A DNA stretch of 19,038 nt from Acidothermales bacterium (GTDB taxonomy: Bacteria > Actinomycetota > Actinomycetes > Streptosporangiales > WHST01). The position numbers and the translations under genes were made by a program. The notes beneath the pieces were generated by a model, which saw only the letters and a program-made list of their open reading frames with translations, did not search any database and had not been told where the DNA came from. Below, piece by piece: positions 13,393-19,038 of the stretch. Positions within the stretch are counted from its first letter, which is position 1. Every line of letters begins with the position of its first letter. The stretch lies in assembly GCA_017354575.1 (NCBI GenBank), contig JAFMQP010000020.1:1-19038 (forward strand), written 5' to 3'.

Positions 13393-14268
13393 ATGGACTC
13401 CGCCACCGAGGCGTTCGTCGCCCACCGCAACCTGCTGTTCACCGTCGCCTACGAGATGCTCGGCTCGGCCGCGGACGCGGAGGACGTCCTGCAGGAGACG
13501 TGGCTGCGGTGGTCGGGCGTCGACCTCGACACCGTGCGGGACCGGCGCGCGTACCTGGTCCGGGTCACCACCCGGCAGGCGTTGATGCGGCTGCGCGCGC
13601 TCGGCCGGCGCAAGGAGTCCTACGTCGGTCCCTGGTTGCCGGAGCCGCTGCTGACCGCGCCGGACGTGGCGGAGGACGTCGAGCTGGCCGACAACGTGTC
13701 GATGGCGATGCTGCTGGTGCTGGAGACGCTCGCGCCGACGGAGCGGGCGGTGTTCGTGCTGCGCGACGTGTTCGAGCTCGACTACGACGAGATCGCGAAC
13801 GCCGTCGACAAGAGCCCCGCCGCGGTCCGCCAGATCGCGCACCGGGCACGAGCCCACGTCGCCGCGCGCCGGCCGCGCATGGTCGCGTCCGCGAGCGAGG
13901 CCCGGGACGCGATCGAGGCCTTCCAGCGCGCCGTCGACACCGGCGACCTGCAGCACCTGCTCGACATCCTCGCCCCAGACGTGGTGTTCCTCGGCGACGG
14001 CGGCGGCGTCAAGCAGGCCGTCCTGCGGCCCATCGTGGGCGCCGACAAGGTGGGCCGGCTGCTCGCCATGGGGCTCGCCAACATCGCCGGTGGGACGCTG
14101 CAGCGGGTGCAGGCAAACGGCCACCCGGCGCTGGTCCTCCGGTTCGACGGCGAGGTCGACACCGTCCTGGCGATGCGCGTCGACGAGGGTCTGGTCACCG
14201 GGCTCTACGCCGTCCGCAATCCGGAGAAGCTGTCGCACATCGAGCGGGAGACCGCCCTGCGTCGCTGA
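13393..14268 (+). CDS. ECF41-type RNA polymerase sigma factor with SnoaL-like C-terminal domain
   Basis: 291 residues. Sigma region 2 spans about 5-70 (AYEMLGSAADAEDVLQETWLRW) and region 4 about 105-155 (LAPTERAVFVLRDVFELDYDEIANAVDKSPAAVRQIAHRA). The C-terminal ~120 residues form a SnoaL-like NTF2-fold domain. Group signatures are visible: WLPEPL in the linker (81-86), DGGG (202-205) and NPEKL (276-280), the last a conservative variant of the NPDKL motif. In this group the extension, not a separate anti-sigma factor, controls activity; accordingly no anti-sigma gene is adjacent. ATG 13393 is preferred over GTG 13387 because the autoregulatory promoter places the mRNA 5' end there. Divergent partner: the AhpD-like gene. 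It should activate both genes in response to an unknown signal. Confidence 0.93.
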   Translation: MDSATEAFVAHRNLLFTVAYEMLGSAADAEDVLQETWLRWSGVDLDTVRDRRAYLVRVTTRQALMRLRALGRRKESYVGPWLPEPLLTAPDVAEDVELADNVSMAMLLVLETLAPTERAVFVLRDVFELDYDEIANAVDKSPAAVRQIAHRARAHVAARRPRMVASASEARDAIEAFQRAVDTGDLQHLLDILAPDVVFLGDGGGVKQAVLRPIVGADKVGRLLAMGLANIAGGTLQRVQANGHPALVLRFDGEVDTVLAMRVDEGLVTGLYAVRNPEKLSHIERETALRR

Positions 14269-14284
14269 CGGCACTCAACACGAC

Positions 14285-14350
14285 GAGCCGGGTCTTCACA
14301 CGAGCTGCCCGTCGTGTGAAGCCCTGGTTGATCACGTTAACATGATCAAC
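14285..14350 (+). repeat. 66-bp dispersed palindromic element, copy B
   Basis: This copy is equal in length to copy A (2983-3048, opposite orientation), with about 53 of 66 matching positions. It contains two hairpins: a perfect 10-bp stem CTTCACACGA / TCGTGTGAAG (14294-14303 and 14312-14321, 8-nt loop), and a 24-bp palindrome GTTGATCA...TGATCAAC (14327-14350) with one mismatched pair. It fills the gap between the convergent sigma and molybdoenzyme genes. Its last base is part of the molybdoenzyme stop codon. Probable bidirectional terminator and repeat. Confidence 0.8.
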
Positions 14351-16617
14351 TAGGTCCCCGAGGCGGCGCCCGGTGGCGGGTCGTAGGCGGTCACCGGGGG
14401 CGGGTCGCCCGGGTAGCGCTCCACCTGCACCAGGGCGTGCTGCCCGGTGCAGCCCTGCGCGAGCCGGGACGTGCCGACGTCGCGGGTGAGTACGTTCGGG
14501 TTGCCGTGGACGCACACGCCGTCGGCGTCCGGGTCGTACCACGCGCCCGTCGACAGCTGGACGACGCCGCGGCGCAGCGCGGTGGAGCACACCAGCCCCG
14601 CCAGGCACGCGCCGCGGTCGTTGAACACGCGCACGACGTCGCCGTCGCGCAGCCCCCTGGCGGCGGCGTCGTCCGGGTGCATCCGCACCGGTTCACGCCC
14701 GCGCACCTTCGACGCCGCGCTGTAGCCGCCGTGGTCGAGCTGGCTGTGCAGCCGGGTCGCGGGGTTGTTGGCCACCAGGTGCAGCGGGTACCGCGCCGCG
14801 GCCGGGGCGCCCAGCCACTCCTCGGGTTCCAGCCACACCGGGTGGCCGGGGCAGTCGTCGTACCCGAAGCCCGCGACCGTGGACGACCACAGCTCGATCC
14901 GCCCGGACGGCGTCCGCAGCGGGTGCGCGTCGGGGTCGGCGCGGAACCGCTCGAACAGCACGTGCCTGGGCGGCTCGGCGCGCAGCGCGATCTCACCGGC
15001 CGACCAGAACGCGTCGAAGTCCTCCGGGCGGTCGGCCGACCTCCGCCACCTGTCGAACAGGTGCCGCAGCCACTGCTCCGTCGTCCGCCCCTCGGTGAAC
15101 GCGTCGGCCACGCCCAGCTCACCGGCGAGCGCCGCGAAGATCTCGTAGTCGTCGCGCGCCTCGCCGTACCGCGGCAGCGTGCGGTGCATCGCCACAACCA
15201 GGTCGTCCTCGCGCGCTGCGCCGATGTCGTCGCGTTCCAGCGTGATCGTGGACGGCAGCACGACGTCGGCATGCCGCGCCGACGCCGTCCAGAACGGGTC
15301 GTGCACCACCACGGTCTCCGGCCGGGCGAACGCGCGCCGCAGCCGGGTGAGGTCCTGGTGGTGGTGGAACGGGTTGCCGCCGCACCAGTACACGAGCCGG
15401 AGGTCGGGGTACGTGCGCCGCTCTCCGTCGAACTCGTACGGCTCGCCCGGGTGCAGCAACGCGTCCGCGACGCGGGCCACCGGGATGGGCGCGCCGACGG
15501 GGTTGCGGCCGCGCGGCAGCGTCGGCAGCGGCCCTGGAACCCGCCCGTTACCGACGCCGGCGAGCGCACCGTACCCGTGCCCGAACCCGCCGCCCGGCAC
15601 GCCGAGCTGCCCCAGCATCGCCGCGAGCGCGAGGCCCATCCACACCGGCTGCTCGCCGTACCGCGCACGCTGCAGCGACCAGGTCGCCGTCACCAGCGTC
15701 CGGTGGCCCGCCATCCGGTGCGCGAGCCGCTCGATCTCCTCGGCCGGCACGCCGCAGACCTGCGCCGCCCATGCCGGGCTCTTCGCGACGCCGTCCTCCT
15801 CGCCGACCAGGTAGGCGCGGACCCGGTCGTAGCCCACGCAGTACCGGCGCAGGAACTCGCCGTCGGCGAGCCCGTCGCGTTCGAGGACGTACGCGAGCGC
15901 GAGCATCAGCGCGGTGTCGGTGGCCGGCACGACCGGCAGCCACTCGGCGTCCAGCTCACCGGCGAGGTCGTCACGGATCGGGCTGACGAGGACGAACCGC
16001 GCACCGCGCCGCCGCGCCTCGCGCAGCGCACCCGCGGTCCGGTGCCGGGTGACACCGCCGGAGTTCACGCTCCCGTTCTTCGGCGGCATCCCGCCGAAGC
16101 ACACGAACAGCTCGGTGTGCTCGGCCAGCACCGGCCAGGTCGTCGGCGCGCTGACCGGCGCGTCCGAGCCGACGACGTGCTGCAGCAGGATCCGCCCCGC
16201 GCCGAGGCTGTACGTCTCGACCGATCCCGTGTACCCGCCGAGGCTGCCCAGGAAGCGGTGCACCTGGCTCTGCGCGTGGTGGAACCGCCCGGCGCTCCCC
16301 CAGCCGTATGACCCGCCGAAGACGGCCGCCGGCCCGTGCGTGGCGTAGACCCGGCGCAGCTCACGGGCGAGCAGCGGCACCACGTCCTGCCAGTCCATCG
16401 GGACGAACTCGTCCCGTCCCCGCCGCGGGTCGGGACCCGGACCGTCCTCCAGCCAGCCGCGGCGGACGTACGGACGGTCGACGCGGGCGCGTCCCGTCGC
16501 CGCGACGTCGAGGTTGCCGAGCAGCGGGGACGGGTCGGCGTCGCCGGCGTACGGCCGTACCTCCAGGCCGTCGTCGCCGGGCGCCGCGGTGAACGCGCCG
16601 AAGTGGGAGCTGTGCAC
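14350..16617 (-). CDS. Molybdopterin oxidoreductase, BisC/TorA (DMSO reductase) family
   Basis: 755 residues from GTG 16617, the usual size for cytoplasmic biotin/methionine sulfoxide reductases. The N-terminal block SHFGAF...DPSPLLGNLD is family-typical. SYGWGSAGRFHHAQ holds Tyr104 and Trp106, and ETYSLGAGR holds Ser137; by spacing these correspond to Tyr114, Trp116 and the molybdenum-ligand Ser147 of Rhodobacter DMSO reductase. The C-terminus has the molybdopterin-binding LVANNPATRLHSQLDHG and GNPNVLTRDVGTSRLAQGCTGQH blocks. There is no Tat signal and no N-terminal Fe-S cysteine motif, so it is probably cytoplasmic with bis-MGD as sole cofactor. The likely role is S- or N-oxide reduction; the exact substrate is not readable. 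It is last in a four-gene operon, 29 bp behind OsmC. The TAG stop overlaps copy B of the repeat. Confidence 0.92.
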   Translation of the reverse strand: MHSSHFGAFTAAPGDDGLEVRPYAGDADPSPLLGNLDVAATGRARVDRPYVRRGWLEDGPGPDPRRGRDEFVPMDWQDVVPLLARELRRVYATHGPAAVFGGSYGWGSAGRFHHAQSQVHRFLGSLGGYTGSVETYSLGAGRILLQHVVGSDAPVSAPTTWPVLAEHTELFVCFGGMPPKNGSVNSGGVTRHRTAGALREARRRGARFVLVSPIRDDLAGELDAEWLPVVPATDTALMLALAYVLERDGLADGEFLRRYCVGYDRVRAYLVGEEDGVAKSPAWAAQVCGVPAEEIERLAHRMAGHRTLVTATWSLQRARYGEQPVWMGLALAAMLGQLGVPGGGFGHGYGALAGVGNGRVPGPLPTLPRGRNPVGAPIPVARVADALLHPGEPYEFDGERRTYPDLRLVYWCGGNPFHHHQDLTRLRRAFARPETVVVHDPFWTASARHADVVLPSTITLERDDIGAAREDDLVVAMHRTLPRYGEARDDYEIFAALAGELGVADAFTEGRTTEQWLRHLFDRWRRSADRPEDFDAFWSAGEIALRAEPPRHVLFERFRADPDAHPLRTPSGRIELWSSTVAGFGYDDCPGHPVWLEPEEWLGAPAAARYPLHLVANNPATRLHSQLDHGGYSAASKVRGREPVRMHPDDAAARGLRDGDVVRVFNDRGACLAGLVCSTALRRGVVQLSTGAWYDPDADGVCVHGNPNVLTRDVGTSRLAQGCTGQHALVQVERYPGDPPPVTAYDPPPGAASGT

Positions 16618-16646
16618 GCCCTCAGTGTCCCCGACCCGGCCGCTGG

Positions 16647-17066
16647 TCAGCTCGTCGCGTCGGTCACCTCGGTGTCGACGGGCTGCGGCTCGGTGACGAG
16701 CAGCGTCACCGGCGTGCGGTCGGCGATCTGCGCGATCCGTTCGCGGACGGCCGGTTCCAGCTCCCCGGAGAACGTGATCCGCCGCCGGATCGGTCCGTCC
16801 GGGGCGATGCCGACCGTGACGGTGATCTCGCCCGCATCCAGGCCCTTGCGCTCGGCGTACATGCGCATGGTCGCGGCGGTGCACGCCGCCAGCGCGGCGA
16901 GGTACATCCGGACCGGGTTCGTGCCGGTGGCCGGGGAGCCGTCCTCGTGCGGCTCGTCGGTGTGCAGGACGTGCCGGCCGGAACGCACCTCGACGGCGTA
17001 GCCGGCGCCCACCGGCAGCGTCGCCGTCACGCGCACCGCGGGGAACTCCCCCGCCGTCTCGGTCAT
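16647..17066 (-). CDS. OsmC-family protein (one conserved cysteine)
   Basis: 139 residues, OsmC/Ohr-like fold. Seen: PVRMYLAALAACTAATMRMYAERKGLD, with the first conserved cysteine at Cys62 on the central helix. The second redox cysteine, normally in a '(R/K)CPV' motif, is replaced: the sequence is ADRTPVT, with Thr118 at that place. A canonical two-cysteine peroxidase cycle is therefore not possible; a one-cysteine mechanism with an external thiol, or a non-enzymatic role, are the alternatives. It starts only four bases after the stop of the upstream OsmC gene, so the two are surely co-transcribed. They are quite divergent from each other, so this is an old duplication or independent recruitment. 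Confidence 0.88.
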   Translation of the reverse strand: MTETAGEFPAVRVTATLPVGAGYAVEVRSGRHVLHTDEPHEDGSPATGTNPVRMYLAALAACTAATMRMYAERKGLDAGEITVTVGIAPDGPIRRRITFSGELEPAVRERIAQIADRTPVTLLVTEPQPVDTEVTDATS

Positions 17067-17070
17067 CGCG

Positions 17071-17490
17071 TCACGCGATCCCGGGCGAGACGGGGGTGCC
17101 GAGCTCGACGGTGCGGCTCACGGTGCACAGCCGGTCGCGGGACTGCTCGACGATCCTCGGCAGGACGGCGCGCGCCCCGTCGCCTTCCGGCCCGCCCGGG
17201 AACGCCACCCGGAACGTCACCTCGATGTCGGTGAGGTGGTTGCCGCCGTCGTCGCGCACCTTGTTCGCGGTGACGTCGACCTCGAAGGAGTCCGGCGGAG
17301 CGCGTCGTGACGTCACGGCGTCGACGTCGATCGACGTGCAGCCCCCGATCGCGCCGAGCAGCAGCTCGACCGGGCTGAAGTCGGCGTCGTCCCCCGTGCC
17401 GACGCTGATCCGGCCGCCGCGCACGTTCGTCACCGCGAACCGTCCCGGCCCCACGCGCTCGACGACGACGCGCCGCTCGTCCGTGCCCAT
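17071..17490 (-). CDS. OsmC-family peroxiredoxin-like protein (two cysteines)
   Basis: 139 residues. The family core FSPVELLLGAIGGCTSIDVDAVTSRR places the first catalytic cysteine at Cys51. The second is Cys122 in RDRLCTVSRTV, so both residues of the OsmC/Ohr thiol peroxidase cycle are present. It should reduce organic hydroperoxides in the cytoplasm, or belong to the YhfA-like subgroup of unknown substrate. The gene lies 9 bp behind the DUF1269 gene and 4 bp ahead of the second OsmC gene, in the middle of a tight operon that ends with a sulfoxide-reductase-like molybdoenzyme. Confidence 0.9.
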   Translation of the reverse strand: MGTDERRVVVERVGPGRFAVTNVRGGRISVGTGDDADFSPVELLLGAIGGCTSIDVDAVTSRRAPPDSFEVDVTANKVRDDGGNHLTDIEVTFRVAFPGGPEGDGARAVLPRIVEQSRDRLCTVSRTVELGTPVSPGIA

Positions 17491-17499
17491 GGAGGCAAC

Positions 17500-17988
17500 C
17501 TACGCGCCGGGGCCGGTCATCGCCTCGGCGAGTTCGCGCTCGGCGGCCTCGGTGAGCGAGGTCTTCAGCACCTCGCCGCCGAACGGCCGCATCGCGGCGG
17601 TGAACTTGTCCTCGGTGACCTTCGACGCCATGAGCACGACCGCGGAGTGCCCCGGCTGGAGCATCTCGTCGACGTGGGCGCGGAACGACCTGTCGATGCC
17701 GGACTGGCTCAGCTTCCCGAACAGTGCGCCGAGCGCCCCGCCGAGCAGACCGAGCCCGGGGACGAGGAACAGCACGCCGAACAGCAGCCCGAACACCGCT
17801 CCGCTGACCGCGGTCCTGGCGACTATCCGCTGCGGCGTGTCGACGTGCGTCTTGCCGTCCGCGTCGACGGTGACGATCGCGAGGCCGCGCAGCTCGACGA
17901 TGAAACTGTCCTGCAGGGCGAGCACCTGCTCGTACGCCCTGCGTGCCTGCTGCTCGTCGTCGTAGCCGATGATGATCAGGTCCGACAT
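17500..17988 (-). CDS. DUF1269-family membrane protein
   Basis: 162 residues. The N-terminal motif LIIIGYDDEQQARRAYEQVLALQ, then a Gly-rich hydrophobic segment (about 60-92, AVFGLLFGVLFLVPGLGLLGGALGALFGKL) and a C-terminal soluble part ending TSLTEAAERELAEAM match DUF1269. The glycine-zipper-like segment probably crosses or inserts into the membrane as a hairpin. Function is unknown; the family is common in Actinobacteria and often sits near stress genes. AGGAG lies seven bases upstream of the ATG. It is the first gene of a four-gene operon with two OsmC proteins and a molybdoenzyme, so it is probably a stress-envelope protein; that role is inference from context. Confidence 0.85.
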   Translation of the reverse strand: MSDLIIIGYDDEQQARRAYEQVLALQDSFIVELRGLAIVTVDADGKTHVDTPQRIVARTAVSGAVFGLLFGVLFLVPGLGLLGGALGALFGKLSQSGIDRSFRAHVDEMLQPGHSAVVLMASKVTEDKFTAAMRPFGGEVLKTSLTEAAERELAEAMTGPGA

Positions 17989-18187
17989 GGGAACACTCCT
18001 GGTTCGGGGTCGTCGGTTCTAGGACATGGGTGTCGTCGGGTCGTCTGCTTGCAGGTTTCAGTTCCGGCGCGGGGGGCAGGCTCATCCGGCCGGGGTGAAA
18101 CGCAGCATCGTCCGCGACGGGTGACCCGTCCCCGCCCGCCGAGTGCCAAAGTGACGCAGCAGAGGCCGGCGAGGGGAGCACGCGATC
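17989..18187. promoter_or_regulatory. Divergent promoter region with a 15-bp palindrome
   Basis: This 199-bp gap separates the DUF1269 operon (-) from the HtrA-like gene (+). It contains a palindrome GACGGGT-G-ACCCGTC (18116-18130; 7-bp arms, 1-nt centre), a plausible regulator site about 58 bp before the protease start. Both genes have good ribosome binding sites. I see no -10/-35 pair I would defend and no gene. Confidence 0.4.
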
Positions 18188-19038
18188 ATGACGAGCCCGT
18201 CCAGCGAGCAGCCGGGCCGGCGTGGCAACCCGGCCACCGGCACTCCAGGCGGGCGGCGTCCGCGGCGGGGGGTCCTCGTGGGGAGCGCGGTGGTCGTCGC
18301 GGTCGTCATCGCCTTGATCGGTGGCGTGGTCGGCGGCGTGATCGTCCGCGCGACGGACGGCTCGAACGACCACTCGACGAGCCTGGCGAACGCATCGGGC
18401 GACACCCGCTGTCCCGGGGTGGCCGTCGCGGACAAGGTGCTCCCCTCGGTCGTGACCATCACCGTCCGGCAGAGCGGCGCACAGGGTGGCGGCGGCAGCG
18501 GCAGCGGCGAGATCATCCGCGGCGGCGGGTACATCCTCACCAACGACCACGTGATCGCGTCCGGGGCCGACGGGGGGCACATCGACGTCGTGTTCGCCAC
18601 CGGCCGTACCGAGCCGGCTACGGTGGTAGGCCGGTCGACCGAGTTCGACCTCGCCGTCCTCAGGGTGCAGAGCACCGGCGACTTCCCGGTGATCACGCTC
18701 GGCCGGTCAGAACCGCTGCGGGTGGGGCAGCCGGTCGTCGCGCTGGGCGCGCCGCTCGGCCTGCAGGGCACGGTCACGAGCGGGATCGTCAGCGCGCTCG
18801 GACGGGACGTGAGCGTCCCGGCCGCCGGGGGCCAGACCGCCCGGCTGCCGGGGTCGATCCAGACCGACGCCGCGATCAACCCGGGCAACTCGGGTGGAGC
18901 GCTGGTCGACTGCGGCGGGCGGCTGGTCGGCATCAACACCGCGGGAGCCACCGTGCCGAACCCGGCGGGCGGGTCGAGCAGCGGCAGCATCGGCATCGGC
19001 TTCGCGATCCCCGTCGACCTGGCCATCGTGATCACCGA
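18188..19038 (+). CDS. HtrA/DegP-like membrane-anchored serine protease (3' end outside window)
   Basis: 283 residues are visible and the frame is open at the right edge. A charged, Arg/Pro/Gly-rich cytoplasmic leader (1-28) precedes one transmembrane helix (about 29-53), then a linker and a trypsin-like protease domain outside the membrane. The catalytic triad is visible: His121 in LTNDHV, Asp154 in EFDLAVLRV, Ser235 in NPGNSGGAL. A PDZ domain is expected beyond the window. Two cysteines (Cys75, Cys242) could form an extracytoplasmic disulfide. The role is quality control of exported proteins under stress. GAGGGGAG ends nine bases before the ATG. It is divergent from the DUF1269/OsmC operon, sharing a 199-bp intergenic region. 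Confidence 0.92.
   Translation, partial: MTSPSSEQPGRRGNPATGTPGGRRPRRGVLVGSAVVVAVVIALIGGVVGGVIVRATDGSNDHSTSLANASGDTRCPGVAVADKVLPSVVTITVRQSGAQGGGGSGSGEIIRGGGYILTNDHVIASGADGGHIDVVFATGRTEPATVVGRSTEFDLAVLRVQSTGDFPVITLGRSEPLRVGQPVVALGAPLGLQGTVTSGIVSALGRDVSVPAAGGQTARLPGSIQTDAAINPGNSGGALVDCGGRLVGINTAGATVPNPAGGSSSGSIGIGFAIPVDLAIVIT

Noticed and set aside
14090..14353. Small open frames reading through both 66-bp elements with similar peptides (SCxALVDHxNMIN)
   Set aside because: The similarity follows from the DNA repeat itself; there is no start context or independent coding signal, so a repeated small protein is not supported.
14437..16311. 624-codon open frame on + opposite the molybdoenzyme
   Set aside because: Antisense shadow of a gene with intact cofactor-binding motifs; no domain, Arg/Pro/Val-rich composition.
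17063..18580. 505-codon open frame on - spanning several genes
   Set aside because: It crosses the divergent promoter region and overlaps OsmC and DUF1269 in another frame; the sequence is Arg/Asp-rich noise.
1..19038. CRISPR arrays, tRNA/rRNA genes, transposases, phage or toxin-antitoxin genes
   Set aside because: Looked for on both strands and not seen; the only repeats are the 66-bp element, the short tandem repeat and small palindromes.

Overview
The window is about 19 kb of very GC-rich DNA (roughly 70% or more by eye) with GTG starts, tight same-strand operons and protein families typical of Actinobacteria: polyphosphate glucokinase, an actinobacterial-type MoxR/VWA pair, split LigD modules, a PPOX/F420-type protein and an ECF41-type sigma factor. 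I cannot name the genus. It looks like ordinary chromosome; I see no phage, transposase, CRISPR, tRNA or rRNA.

Layout. Left end (1-1391, +): a nearly complete MoxR/Mg-chelatase-like AAA+ ATPase, whose usual VWA partner lies 9.4 kb away at 10793-12772 (+). Between them, mostly on the minus strand: polyphosphate glucokinase (1413-2165); a small tail-anchored protein (2214-2588); a 5'-truncated, frameshifted methionine aminopeptidase remnant on + (2657-2942); two overlapping genes for the ligase and 3'-phosphoesterase modules of LigD (3101-4692); an NADPH:quinone-reductase-like enzyme (4737-5660) divergent from a PPOX-family flavin/F420 protein (5746-6156, +); a ClpC-like unfoldase with an unusual N-terminus (6166-8670) behind an Fpg/Nei DNA glycosylase (8690-9493); and a secreted HAF-repeat protein (9553-10578).

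Right of the VWA gene is a divergent pair: an AhpD/carboxymuconolactone-decarboxylase-like protein (12799-13284, -) and an ECF41-type sigma factor with a SnoaL-like C-terminal domain (13393-14268, +). The 108 bp between them holds two back-to-back copies of the ECF41 promoter -35 element, arranged as a perfect inverted repeat. The sigma-gene copy matches TGTCACA-N16-CGTC exactly and ends so close to the ATG that the mRNA should be leaderless. This is the clearest regulatory circuit in the window.

Next is a compact minus-strand operon reading DUF1269 membrane protein, OsmC (two cysteines), OsmC (one cysteine), then a BisC/TorA-type molybdopterin oxidoreductase (17988 down to 14350). This gene set suggests peroxide and sulfoxide detoxification. 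Divergent from it, an HtrA-type membrane-anchored serine protease begins at 18188 and runs off the right end.

A 66-bp palindromic element occurs twice (2983-3048 and 14285-14350, opposite orientations, about 80% identical). Both copies sit between the 3' ends of convergent genes, so it looks like a dispersed repeat able to act as a bidirectional terminator.
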